Assembly (NCBI GenBank): GCA_011317545.1
Contig: WUJK01000006.1
Span: 620,001 to 684,000 of the forward strand
Source: Coniella vitis
Taxonomy: Eukaryota; Ascomycota; Sordariomycetes; Diaporthales; Schizoparmaceae
DNA: 64,000 bases
Direction of reading: 5' to 3'
How positions within the stretch are numbered: position 1 is the first letter of the stretch; every line of letters begins with the position of its first letter. The position numbers and the translations under genes were made by a program. Shown here piece after piece: positions 12,149 through 22,869 of this stretch. A model generated the notes under the pieces. It searched no databases. It was not told the origin of the DNA and saw nothing but the letters and a program-made list of their open reading frames with translations.

Positions 12149-13267
12149 ATGGCTGATCCAGAAAGCTTGGTGCCCCAGTTCAAATTCGAGCGAGTTCTGA
12201 ACCAAGGTACGTGTTTGGAATTTGACAAATCCTTCCCAAATACGAACCGTCATCATCATGGAATTCGGGATTGTGTACTAACTCGAGCCCTTCATCGCAC
12301 ACGCACCGGTCCAGACCAGGCAGGCCGCAGAATTTCGCTCTCTGGGACCATTGACAATCAGCCTGCGCTGCTAATCCTCGAGCGCGCCCCGTTCCCCTCC
12401 TCCAACGATTATCTCAGCTCGATAACATGCAGTCTACGGACACTCAAAAACCTCGGCGCAAACGACATCTACCACTGGTACATGGCCAGCAGTGGTGCTA
12501 TAGACCGTGCAGCAGGCACGACGGGCAGCAACAACGGTGACGACGACATGTTTACTGACCTCAAAATCAACCTCATCTACCCTTGCACCGACCAGCACAT
12601 CAAAAAGTACAGCAAACAGGGCGTGCGCTTTGTCACCGAGACCCCCGAAATATACCGCAAGCTCGTTCGGCCTTATATGCAGGCCAAGCGAGACGAGGGC
12701 CGATTGAATTGGGTGTTCAATATCATCGAAGGGCGAAAAGAGGTTGAAGATGTTATATATAGGACGCCGCTGGGCGAGGCTGGCGAAGAGGGCTTCCTTC
12801 TCTTGCCAGATCTCAATTGGGATCGCAAGACGCTTGAGACTCTACACCTGCTAGGAATTGTCGAGCGCCGCGATATTTGGAGTCTGCGAGACCTCAAGGT
12901 CAAGCACCTCGCCTGGCTCCAACACATGAAGGCGAAGTTGATCCAAGCCACCGTCCAGGTATACCCTGAGATTGAGCATGATCAGCTCAAGCTGTATGTG
13001 CACTATCAGCCTACGTACTATCACTTCCACATACACATTGTCCACGTCGCCCTCGAAGCTGGAGCCACGCAGGCCACGGGCAAGGCCATCGGTTTGGACT
13101 CCATCATCGAGCAATTGAAGAGTATGGGCGACGACAACCAGGAAAAAGGTATGGATTCGATGTCATTAGGGTACACTCTTGGCGAGGCCAGCGAGTTGTG
13201 GACCGAAGTGTTTGGCCCACTCAAGACGAACGGTACAGTTTCTCAATCTCCAGCACCAAATCATTGA
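12149..13267 (+). CDS. DCPS: scavenger mRNA-decapping enzyme DcpS
   Basis: Exon 1 is 12149-12206 and exon 2 is 12315-13267, for about 336 residues. The intron (108 nt, GTACGT donor, ACTAAC branch, CCAG acceptor) is a multiple of three with no stop, so the unspliced frame is also open; splicing restores the family pattern FERVLNQ-D-QAGRRISLSGTID. The histidine-triad motif HFHIH (His256, 258 and 260) followed by IVHVAL marks the HIT hydrolase domain that cleaves the m7GpppN cap dinucleotide left after 3'-to-5' mRNA decay. The N-terminal swapped domain and the hinge (LPDLNWDRKT) are present and the length is normal. The final 47 bp overlap, on the opposite strand, the last exon of the GILT-like gene. 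Confidence 0.92.
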   Translation: MADPESLVPQFKFERVLNQGTCLEFDKSFPNTNRHHHGIRDCVLTRALHRTRTGPDQAGRRISLSGTIDNQPALLILERAPFPSSNDYLSSITCSLRTLKNLGANDIYHWYMASSGAIDRAAGTTGSNNGDDDMFTDLKINLIYPCTDQHIKKYSKQGVRFVTETPEIYRKLVRPYMQAKRDEGRLNWVFNIIEGRKEVEDVIYRTPLGEAGEEGFLLLPDLNWDRKTLETLHLLGIVERRDIWSLRDLKVKHLAWLQHMKAKLIQATVQVYPEIEHDQLKLYVHYQPTYYHFHIHIVHVALEAGATQATGKAIGLDSIIEQLKSMGDDNQEKGMDSMSLGYTLGEASELWTEVFGPLKTNGTVSQSPAPNH

Positions 13268-14191
13268 CGCCTGGTCCATGAGGGCAACTGGACCATTCGC
13301 CGTCATCCCTGACGCAGTAAATCTCCTCATTCACTCGAACCGTGCAGCTCTTGGTGACGCCGGCCTGTTGTTGAAATCTGAGATCAGAAAATTGCCCTGT
13401 AACTTGGATGAAGGAGGAACGGTCTCACCTCGGCGCTTCTACGAACACTGCTCCTAAGCATGTCCACTCCAAACGCTCCGTCATCCTGGCTAGAGCAATC
13501 GCTCAGCTTCTCAAAGTCAATGGCATGCTCAAGCGCGCAGTCGGCAATCAGGTTGCGCTGGGGTATGTCCTTATAATCCTTAATCATGCACATGGCAAAG
13601 CCGAGGTATGTCTTAGGATCTGGATAGATGGAAGCCGCACAAAGTAGCATGATATTTCCCAAACCTATTGATGCAACGCGAAAAACGGCCAGTTTTGTCA
13701 GTAGTGTACGTTGGCTCCTGCAGAAAATACACAGTGCACACGCGAGCCCTGAAAAGAAAGAGGAACATACATTCTTCGGGTCCGTGCTTGCATTGCACGC
13801 CGTCATTTTCAGTGGGCGTGCCAATGTACGATAAGGTGAAGTTGACCTTGTCCACGACGCGCTGCATGGTGGGTAGAACCATCATTCGCAGGCAATCCCG
13901 GGCATCGGGGCACTTAGACATGATATGAGCCTCGAGCGGCACCAGCGGCTTTTCGGTCGTCGTCATTCCTATTTGCTGATTGCCCTTGGGCGTGTTGTAC
14001 ACCGAGGCCAGCAGATTGACTTGCGGCAGCAGGCCGAATGACGCTGCCGGCTTCGCGTAGTGATAGAAGCAGACAAGCACAAGCGCCAGGATCAGAAGAG
14101 GCCGAAGCCTCCTCGTAGGGCGGTTGTAGAGCCCCATTGTGGCGTGGGCTGACCTGCCGAGCTTTTCGTGCTTGGATAGCTTCTCATCCAT
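13221..14191 (-). CDS. GILT-like thiol reductase, type II membrane protein
   Basis: Three exons: 14191-13771, 13664-13429 and 13364-13221, for about 266 residues. Donors GTATGT and GTGAGA and acceptors ATAG and ACAG all keep the frame. The ATG at 14191 gives a short cytoplasmic segment, a membrane helix at about 31-45 (PLLILALVLVCFYHY) and a lumenal GILT domain starting VPLEAHIMSKCPDARDC; Cys94 and Cys100 are the spaced thiols at the active-site position. Later motifs CKHGPEEC, LCAA and VTKSCTVRV fit the fungal family. In animals GILT reduces disulfides in acidic compartments; the fungal substrate is not known. Longer frames upstream exist but lack an ATG. The stop lies inside the DcpS coding region. 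Confidence 0.88.
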
Positions 14192-14686
14192 ACTGTGATG
14201 CTCGTCCAGAGGATCTTTGATCGCAGCGTGTTGGTTTCGACCGAGATGGACGCGGATGACGGCCCAGGCCGAGAGACGGGTTGTTGTGGCGAAGCGGGAA
14301 CGCAGCAATGCTAAGGAGGAAGGGTTGGGGGAGGGCGCGGACGGGCAGATGTGCGGCAAATTGGGCGGGAGGCTGTCAACAACCAGTCAAAGGAACGGGC
14401 AGAGGCTTCGATTGGAGGAGGGGGTTGAAATCAGAGGGCGCAATCCGCAAGCGGAGAAGTGCAAGCCACAAGCAGGTTGTACATACCTAGGTAGTAGTGC
14501 GGCTCCGGCCTACTTGGGCTGCCAGGGCGTGATTTGCAAGGCCACGCGACCCCCTGTCAGCACCTGCTAGACTCCCACAACCCACTACAAGAAGCACGAC
14601 ATCTCAGCATGCAAGTTACTTACAGTACCTAGGCAGGCACACAAGGCACTCAGGGCGCTGTAAGCCTGCAGTGGTGGGATTGCGCC
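14192..14686. other. upstream region of the GILT-like gene, left flank of the transposon block
   Basis: Normal-composition DNA with TACCTAGGTA-like motifs near 14476-14490 and 14626. No gene is supported. The RIP-mutated block begins immediately to the right. Confidence 0.4.
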
Positions 14687-14692
14687 ATGTGC
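14687..14692. repeat. target-site duplication ATGTGC, left copy
   Basis: This six-base sequence immediately precedes the left terminal inverted repeat and is repeated exactly at 40377-40382, directly after the right one. It is what a transposition event leaves on each side. Confidence 0.85.
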
Positions 14693-14743
14693 TACGGAGG
14701 TCTGCAGCGCTCACTATCCCATATTTCATTCCTGAATTAATTT
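14693..14743 (+). repeat. left terminal inverted repeat (51 bp)
   Basis: It begins TACGGAGGTCTGCAGCGCTC and matches the reverse complement of 40326-40376 over 51 bases with one A/G difference at the CACTRTCCC segment. Homology stops at both ends exactly where the target duplication and the internal sequence begin. Confidence 0.9.
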
Positions 14744-15039
14744 GAGTCAGATTTTAAGCATTCTTCCTACAAGCACCCTACTAATATATAAAATGAAAAT
14801 TATTTAGTTTATCCTAGGGCTATAGAAAACGTATTTTTAACACCCCTTTACTATTATCGTAGTAGGTATTCTCCTAAGAATTTTTTAATATTATAGTAAA
14901 GCTTGCCTAACCGTTAATTAAACTAATAGAGCCTTTAGCCTCCCTTCCCTATATCCAATTATACCTATAGGTTATACCCCTTATAATCTAGACTCTATCC
15001 GTAATTAGATTACCTAGTAATATTCCCTCGGAGTATTAA

Positions 15040-17850
15040 TACCGGAGCTCCTTATAATGCTTCGAGATTATTATAATATTCGTATTAGCCGGTAAACTCT
15101 TTATCGTTATATAAGAGCTTAGGATATCCCTACTTAGCAGACTTATATATAGGACTCCCCGGCTTTATAGGATCGGATTTATACCTACTTTTTTAACCTT
15201 AAACTAACTAATAAATAACTTAAATATTTACTTAAGAAAGAAGGATTTACTACTTCTATTACTAGTATTAAACGGCTTTATAAAAGTATCGACCTATAGT
15301 ATCGATTATCTAACCTTAAAATCGATAAACGGAAGGAAGAACTCTAATATTACTTTAGGGAATATTCCGTAATCGATTAGCGCGACTCGGATACTAACTA
15401 GCCTTAAGGTAACGCTCGGTTAAATAATAAAGTAAACCCTAGGGCTAAACCTATCTAACTTTTTCCTCGATTAAATCGACGCAGGCTTTATAACTATTTA
15501 TATTCCTACGTAGGTATTAATATCTTAATATATTAAGCTTTCGTAGAATTTAAGTAATAGTTTCCCGAATAGATAGATAAGCGGTATTAGTAACTCCGAA
15601 AGCGCTATAGCGGCTTTATAATATTAGGTCCGAATTATATCTAGTCTATAGATAGATATTATAAGCTTTAAAAGTTTAGCTTTAAGATCTATACTGCGAT
15701 CGATATATACTCGCGTTTTATTCTATAGCTTTTCTATAGTTAGTCGGGACTAACCGAGCGGTTAGTCCTAGTATAATATATTAACTCGATTAATACCTTA
15801 GGATTTATACTAATAACTATCCGTTCCGATTATAGAGGAGAAATATCGCTTATAGCTATAGTATACTAGTAGCTTTCCTATATAAGTAAATTAAAATATA
15901 AGGTTAAACCTAAACGGATAGCTAAGGGCGATATTATTTAGGATAAACCGGAGGTATTAGAATTATCTACTAGCTAGGAACTACTAATTTATAATCTAGA
16001 TATATTATTAATATTCGATAATATTTAGCGCTTTAGTAAGAGTATAAAGAACTAGAGAATCGAGTCCTATTAGATATAGCTTAGTAAAGGTCGGATGCTC
16101 TTTTAGTAGGTATATTTGAATTTAATAATATAAAGAAGTCTATTTATTAATATATTTATCTCCTAGAACTACTTTAATTACCTTTAACGCGAAGGCTTAT
16201 AGTTATAGGATTATATTGCCGACCGTATTACCCTTCTCTATACCTTTATACTATAAATTCGCTAGGAATACTCTTCCTTTATTAAGGAGTAGAATAGTTA
16301 TTTTATCCGTAAGCAGCGTAACCGGCGGTATATTTAGGAAGGGAAACCTAGTATTCTTTTTAGGTTACTATAGAAGGGAAAGGCAATTAACTATTAGGTC
16401 GAATACTCGAGAAGTTATTTATAATAATTAAAGGCTTTAGTTAAGATCGATAGAGTAGAATATAACGAATACCTCCTATAACCTATCTACGAACTTTGCT
16501 TTAAAATTATATAAAACTTCTTATTTATAGCTATCGAAGATATTCGATTACTATATTTTATACCGTATCGGTATCTTTAATATTAACTTAATCTTTATTA
16601 TATATCTAGAGCCGAACTATTATTATCGGAATTACCGAAAGCTACTAGCGGCTAGTAAGGGTTTTAAAACGCCCTTCGAGAAATAGGTCTTAATCCTATA
16701 CTAATCTATACCGTAATAGATACTACGGAGTTAAATAATAAGGAGGATATTTATTATTAGATATATACTTTCCGTAAGAAAAGTATCGGAGTAAATCTTA
16801 GCTAATAAGTATAGCTAGAATAGGGCGCGAATATTAAAGAATAGGAGTAATAGGGGCAAAATACCTAGCGGGATATACTTAGTTTAAAGGATTAATAATA
16901 AGAGATTAGATAGATTTCGAATAAAGATTCTATACCTATTTCGTCGGAACTATAAATCCCGAGATTAAAGAAATTAATACCTAAAAGAATATTAAGAAAA
17001 CTATTCCTATATTTATTTAAAAAGATAATATCGAAGGAGGAAGGGTAATAGGTTCGATATCTCTATAAATAACTAAATATCTATCCTATTCTATTACTAA
17101 GATTAATAGCTATTAGCTTTCTATCTCTATCTTATATATTAACCTACCTACTTATACTATTAATATAAATAACTAAGCTATACTAAACAACCTAGCCGGC
17201 GGCGTACCTATTAATAACTAGGCCGCGCTAAATAACCTAGCCGGCGGCGTACCTATTAATAACTAAGCCGCGCTAAATAACCCAGCCGGCGGCATTATCG
17301 CACTTATCGGCGGCGTACCTATTAATAATCAAGCCGCGCTAAATAACCTAGCCGGTAATAGTAGCGCCGCTATATAGGTAGGTCTTTAGTAATACTATTA
17401 TATAAGATAATAAGAGCTAATTATAAATTAGAATCTACCCTAGGTTATCTATTCTATAGGGCTAGGACTAATCTCGAGCCGAATATAAGCCCGCGTACGA
17501 TAGGTAGCTGCTAATACCGTTGGTCCTTACTATCGTTACTTCCCTTATTCCAGATACGCTTATCGCTAGTCGCGCTATAAAGAGCTTATTATCTGTTTAG
17601 ATTAACCTAATATATAAGGAGGGGCTTATATCCTATATAAAGGCGTTAAAGCGCGTTATAAGCAGATACCCTAGTACGCGCTTATTAATATTATAAGGCT
17701 TAATATACTTATTAAGTTAAAGGTAGCGAATATCCCTATTAACGATAATAAGTATAATATTAGGTACGAGCGGGTTATAGCTATACTAAAGGTCGTTAAA
17801 GACTTCTAAAATACTTAAGCAAAGGGTACCCTTACTAGTTTATAAATCCG
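15040..17850 (+). pseudogene. degraded integrase-type DDE transposase of the TIR element
   Basis: A single plus-strand frame can be followed, interrupted almost only by TAG and TAA at positions that would be Gln or Trp. Recognisable blocks in order are an N-terminal helical region (about 15.23-15.36 kb); GPNYI-SIDRYYKL and KIYTAIDIYSRFIL near 15.63-15.73 kb, which hold the first catalytic Asp region; TIRSDYRGE near 15.82-15.84 kb, with the second Asp; and KNQRIES followed by LSKG near 16.05-16.09 kb, with the Glu. This is the layout of integrase-core transposases seen in fungal genomes. A 45-bp coding tandem repeat follows at 17.19-17.36 kb. The frame can be traced to about 17.85 kb. No ATG survives to mark the start, so the 5' limit is approximate. 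Confidence 0.7.
17186..17362 (+). repeat. 45-bp tandem repeat coding a 15-residue unit
   Basis: About four copies of a 45-bp unit encoding NNLAGGVPINNQAAL. Starts are at about 17189, 17234, 17279 and 17345; the third copy has a 21-bp in-frame insertion. The Gln codon before AAL reads TAG in copy 1, TAA in copy 2 and CAA in copy 3, which shows that the stops arose by C-to-T change. It lies in the C-terminal half of the transposase frame. Confidence 0.8.
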
Positions 17851-18283
17851 ATAATAAATCGGGAGGGGGGGGGGAGGAGGGGAATAAAGGGATTATTTAT
17901 AAGTTATATTTTATATTAAGTACGTTCGAGGCTATTTATTTTAAAGTATATAAGAATATAATAAGTATATATATTTAGATAAGGTAGTAATATTATTATT
18001 TATTATTTTCTATTATTCTCTAATCTTAGTTCTAGCTCTTCCTATACGATACCGCCCGAGTAATAAGTAGCGGGCCTAAAGGCGTATTTCTCTTCCTCTT
18101 TAGTATTAATATTACCGTTATAGTATTATCCGACTTATAATCCGCTCTTAGACTTCCGTATATCTCCGAATTAGACGTAGGTATATCCTATAAAGGTATC
18201 TTAGGGATAGTATCCTTATCTAAGAAGAGCGCGAAAGAGTCCGGTAAACCTAATAGCCTATTATCTAACCTAGCTATAGAATC
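17851..18283. other. gap between the two convergent genes of the TIR element
   Basis: It holds a G-rich run at about 17859-17882 and AT-rich sequence without a convincing frame. The plus-strand transposase frame ends on its left and the minus-strand AT-hook gene ends on its right, so it is probably the shared 3' region. Confidence 0.4.
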
Positions 18284-18647
18284 CTAATTATCTATATTAA
18301 ACTTATCCTTCCGTACTTCTAACTTTACTTCTTCCTTTACCTTTTCCTCCTTTACCTTTTCCTGCTTTATAGCAACCTCTTTCTTTATTACTTTAGGTTT
18401 CTGATCTACCGACTTATCCTTCTTCGCCTCCTTCTTAGCCTTAGTAGGACGACCCCGTAGCTTCCGTATAGATATTTTAGGCTTATCTATATCGATATCT
18501 GGAATATCGATAACGTTCTTAGTAATAGTATTTATAAATACTAAGTTATATATATCGCCGTTCCCCCTCTTAGGTTTAATATATCCCTTTAGGTCCTTAA
18601 GTAAGATCGGGTCGTCTAGATCGAAGTATAGTTCGTTAATATAGCTA
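18284..18647 (-). pseudogene. C-terminal part of the second gene of the TIR element (AT-hook), cut by the LTR insertion
   Basis: The minus strand is open from the insertion point to a TAA at 18284. It contains a segment RKLRGRPTKAKKEAKKDK, an AT-hook-like RGRP core in a basic context, then a Lys/Glu-rich tail. The frame continues without a break on the other side of the LTR element, from 33121 upward, when the element and one CTATT copy are removed. The LTR insertion therefore split this gene. It is the least mutated coding stretch in the block. No catalytic domain is recognised. Confidence 0.6.
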
Positions 18648-18652
18648 CTATT
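18648..18652. repeat. target-site duplication CTATT, left copy
   Basis: It precedes the left LTR and is repeated at 33116-33120 directly after the right LTR. Joining the flanks across one copy restores an open frame (TYSNSSYINE) in the interrupted gene. Confidence 0.85.
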
Positions 18653-18991
18653 TATAAACGGGTATCGAGAGAGCGTTCGCAGTTTCGATCCCAATTTCTA
18701 TTATTAACTAATTTAAGGAGAGAAGTAAGAATAGTATCTATATAGCGGCGCGAGAGCTGCTCTTAAGTAGCTCTTACGTTTAGGATCTACCTATAGATAG
18801 AGTTTTCTATAGGTCCACCGTCGATACGGGTCCTCTTATCGATAGTCTTTTATACGGCTTATAAGCTGCTCGGGAGACGCTCTTATTTAGCGCTTATATA
18901 ATGCTAGTCTCTAGACGAGAAGGGAATATACTAACTAAGGCTTCGTACCCTAGTATACCGAAGCCGTATATTTACCCGTAGGCCTATAATA
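18653..18991 (-). repeat. 3' LTR of the level-2 element
   Basis: A 339-bp copy of the repeat at 32777-33115. On the minus strand it begins with TA where TG is usual and ends in TA where CA is usual, as expected after RIP of the terminal TG...CA. Its distal part carries G-to-A changes that the other copy lacks. Confidence 0.9.
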
Positions 18992-19639
18992 TTACCCCCC
19001 CGCTTAGGCCGAATACCCTCCTATAGAGCCGTATATAATATAATAGCTACCTAAAAAGTATAACGATATAATGCCGCTACGCCCGCCTACCCTATTAAAG
19101 GAGCCTTATCCTCGTACCTAGCGAGTATAAAAGGAGTCTTATATCTGCGGAGCTCCCTTTAACCTAGCTTTCGGCGAATCTATAAGTTCTGCCGCTTATT
19201 ATTCGTTAATAGAATAATAGCAACGCCCTTAACTTAGTAGGCGGTTATAGACGCGATATCTTTACTCTTAAAGCCTCGAAAAAGTATAAATACCCCCTTA
19301 ACCCCTACTCTAGGGGTTATTCCTTCCTCTTAATTAAACTAGAGCCCTTACGAGTTATACGAAACTAACCCCTATAATAATAAGGTAAATATCGCGCTTT
19401 CCCTATTTATCCTCTATTTATACTTAGCTCTACTAATAGTATAAACGTTACTACTCGCTCTAAGTAAGCTAGCGTAGCTCCTACCGCTATACCTACCGCC
19501 GCCGCCCCCGCCGTTACTATAAGCTCTATAGCTACTCCTATAGCAGTAGTACCTATAGCTACGGCTATAGCTGCTCCTACCGCGCCTACTACTACTCCTA
19601 CCGCCGCCGTCCTCGCCCCCACCGCCGCTTAGCTCGATA

Positions 19640-20440
19640 AGGCTATTAATAAGCTTATTTAGAGCATTATCGCTATTAACCCGTAGCTCTAACCTTACGT
19701 TACCCTCCCCAAGGGTATTAGGGACGAGTAGTACTTGCCCTATATTATAAGGGCTTTTAAGAACCCCTTCTCCCTCTACTTATACGGTATTAATAAGTAG
19801 TACTTCCCCTGCTTCTTTATAGCTTACTAACTATTATAGCCGGCGCCCGTTATTTCCCCTATAGGATAAATAAGAAGGGTAAGAACTCCGGCTATTCCTA
19901 TACCCCCCTTTATTAGACCGACGAGATATATACCGCTATTATTATTATAGTTAATTATTCCCTCGCCTACGATGCTTCCGACCCTAGTATATACTGCTCC
20001 TTCCCTACTCGCGCCTTCCCGTATTTATATACTCTAGGTACTCTCCGCCCCTAAGCCCTTGCCGCTCTCGCTATACGCTATACCTACAACTACTTGCTTA
20101 AGTTAGGTAAGACTTAGGCTAGCTATAATAAGGTCCGGTTATTAAATAATAAGCGTACCCGTAGCGTATATACCTACTGCTCCTTCCCTATTTATATCCT
20201 ACTAACTTTATACTAGCGCCGTAGCCGTAAGCTCGTACGCCGTTAGGCGGTAGCGCTGGAGGATATTACCGACCTACTAGCGAAGCTTATAAAGGGGGGT
20301 AGTAAGGGTAAGGGCTTAGTTAGTGCTAAAACGAAGCGCGGTATTAACGACGACCCTTATTCTAGTAAAACTAAGGAGAGTAATTCTAGTAGTAAGGAGG
20401 AGGTAAGCGAGGATAAGTAGGTAGCTGCGTTAGCGCGCGT
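19640..20440 (+). pseudogene. extra frame antisense to the level-2 element, between integrase and 3' LTR
   Basis: The plus strand, opposite to the element's own genes, shows a frame with few breaks. Segments such as NSGYSYTPLY, VNYSLAYDASDP and SKEEVSEDK ending near 20.42 kb look like protein, and the 5' side is Ala/Pro/Thr-rich. No domain is recognised. A region in the same relative position occurs in the nested element. Long antisense frames can arise by chance when RIP removes CpA, so this is tentative. Confidence 0.35.
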
Positions 20441-20499
20441 TTCGTATATAGTTTTCTTTTTATCTACAGTACTTAATTTCCCCGCTCTTCTTTTCTACG

Positions 20500-22690
20500 A
20501 TTTTAGGCTATTATAACTTATAGCGTTATTATAGTATTACTCGAACTCCTTAAGAATAATTATATCTTTAAATTCGGATAACGGCTATTAGTCTGGCTAA
20601 TCCTATCCGACCTATTTAACTAGGATTTTGCGTTATAGCGTTTCGTCCGTTTTCGCGCGGCTTCTGCGCGGCTTATTATATACTCTGATAATGCTTTCTA
20701 TTTAATACTCGGGTTCCTTTCCCTCTTTAACTACGATAGGGTTAGGCCGGTATTCCCTCTATACTTACGATAGGAGCGGATCTTATATAGCTCGAATTAG
20801 GAGATCTATATAGAAATAAGGGTAAATACCCGGCGGGATATCTAATTCTACTATATAAGGGCTAACGATATACATTACGGTATACTTATCGTATAGCTAG
20901 GCTAACTTCTTTAAAGGGCGGTCGGTAGTAATATTTTATAGGGAGAGCTAAACCTTATCGCCCTTAATAAGCCGCTCTATAACTACTTATAACTTATTTA
21001 TAGATTCTTCTATTCGTTGCTATACGACTGCTATTATAGCTTAAGCGAAAGTAATTACGTTTTTAAGCCGTTGGACGAAGTTCTCGGCCTAAACTCTAGG
21101 CGCTCGCGCTAATAACGTATTATACTCTACTTATTCGATTAGATCTATATAATAGCCGTATAGGATAAAAATTAGGCTAAGGCTAATTATACTAATATCC
21201 CTATTATTAATAGCTAGTTAAGCGCTAGGTAGGAGTATCGGCTAATCTAATTATATATATATAACGAACGCTCGGAGGTAGTCTATAACCTCTTAGTTTG
21301 CCTTTTCTATAGCTCTATCCGTTTATAGGTAGAAAGCGGTGCTTAGGCGCTATTCTATCTTTATAAGCTTATATAATCGGCGCTAGAACCCTCCTACCTA
21401 ATTCGAGCCTCGGTTATTAACTATTACTTTAGGGAAACTATAGAACTACTAGTAATAATACTAGAACCGCTCTATATATACTTCCGCGCTTATACTATAT
21501 ATAGCTTCGAGTATAATAGCTTTCGTTAGTCGGTTTATAATTACTATTAAGTAAGCCTCTCTTATATTATCCTTATAGGGGAGGTCGATTATAAAGTCTA
21601 TAAATAACTCGCTCTATACCCGCTCGGGTACTAGTAGGGGCTTAAGAAGGCCCTTCCTCTAGTATCTCTATACCGTCTTATATCTATAAACGTCGCAATT
21701 TCGTATAAACCGCCGAATACTACGGTATATACCTAGCTAGAAGTAGCCCCTTATTATTATCGTAATAGTAATATCCCTTCCTAGGTAGCTAGATAGGGTA
21801 GAATCGTAGATACTCTACGTTAGTTTAATATATAGGGGTTCCTAATCGGGTAACTAGAGCTATTCGTAGAACCTAAGCAATCCTTTCTTATCGATCGAAT
21901 ACTCCGCTATAAATACTTTAATAGGCTTACCTTCGGATATCCGTAGGTAAGGGGGAAAAGAGCGTTTACCCCTACGGACTACGCCTATAAGCTAGGAGTA
22001 TACCTTATTACGTAAGGTAATATCGTCCTATAGGCGCTAGAGCTCCTCTTATATAAAAACCTCGCTACCTATTAGTAATAGCTCGTTACGTATTATAACT
22101 TAGTTTATCTCTATCGATAGTAAAAGCTGGATTTACCTACCGGCGAGGCGTTCGTTAGATATATTATATAGTATATCCTGCTCCCTCCTCGAGAGGGCGT
22201 TTAGACGCTCGCTAGCTACTCCCGCGCGGTAGACTAAGTAGTATCGAAAACGGGCTATCGTCTCGGACTAGCGGACCTACCTCTCGATAAAACGCCGTAA
22301 TATTATAAAATATTCGAGGTTCTTATAGTCCGAGTAAATTATAAATAGTAATACGGTGCCCTTAAGCTCCGTATCCTATACTCTTAAGTAATTAATAACG
22401 GCTAGCAGTTCCTTATCGTAGATCTTATAGTTATACTCTATAAGGCTTAGGCGGCGCGAGTAATATACTATTAGGCGGAGGATACTATACTCGTCCCTCT
22501 AAGAGAGGTAGCCGCCCAACGAATAGCTAGAATAGTCCGCTTTTAGTATTATCTCCTTATCCGGATCCTATTAAGCGAGTACGGGCTTGCTAATAAAGAG
22601 ATGCTTTAGCTACTCGAATATAGCTTCTTCCTACTCCCCGAACCTAAATAGGACCCCCTTCTTAGTTAAGGCTAGGAGGGGCCCTACGAT
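20500..22690 (-). pseudogene. pol 3' half of the level-2 element: end of RT, RNase H, integrase
   Basis: Reading down from 22690 on the minus strand, the frame shows LLALTKKGVLF (end of RT), KADYSSYSLGGYLS (RNase H start), SDYKNLEYFI (RNase H, from YTDHKNLEYF) and ARFRYYLVYR-G-ASERLNALSR (the usual PG...ADALSR end). Integrase-like sequence continues to about 20.5 kb. Stops fall at expected Trp and Gln positions. Reading continues directly from 29897 on the other side of the nested element. Confidence 0.75.
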
Positions 22691-22695
22691 TTCGG
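22691..22695. repeat. target-site duplication TTCGG, left copy
   Basis: It directly precedes the 5' LTR of the nested element and is repeated at 29892-29896 after its 3' LTR. Removing the element with one copy restores the pol frame of the host element (FIANYSE-I-GPLLALTKK). Confidence 0.9.
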
Positions 22696-22855
22696 TATTA
22701 TAGACCCGTACCAAGCACGCTTAGCACATAGTTAGCTATATATAGATATATAGTAACGGTCCAGTTACTAGTATATAACTCTCTCTTCTTTATAATCGGA
22801 ATAATATATTATAGCACCTATTAGTAATTACTACTTATAGGTCCAGCCTATAATA
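22696..22855 (+). repeat. 5' LTR of the nested element (160 bp)
   Basis: It begins TATTATAGACCCG and ends CCTATAATA. It matches 29732-29891 with nine differences, all C/T or G/A. The terminal TA...TA are the expected RIP products of TG...CA. Confidence 0.92.
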
Positions 22856-22869
22856 TTTCCGACTATTAA

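Noticed and set aside
16216..16431. Plus-strand 71-codon frame inside the transposase region
   Set aside because: It starts at TTG, and the transposase pattern is carried by a different phase; it is a shadow of the degraded gene.
19407..19622. Minus-strand Ala/Val/Gly-rich open frame (71 codons)
   Set aside because: Low-complexity antisense of a Pro/Ala/Thr-rich plus-strand segment inside the LTR element, with no real ATG.
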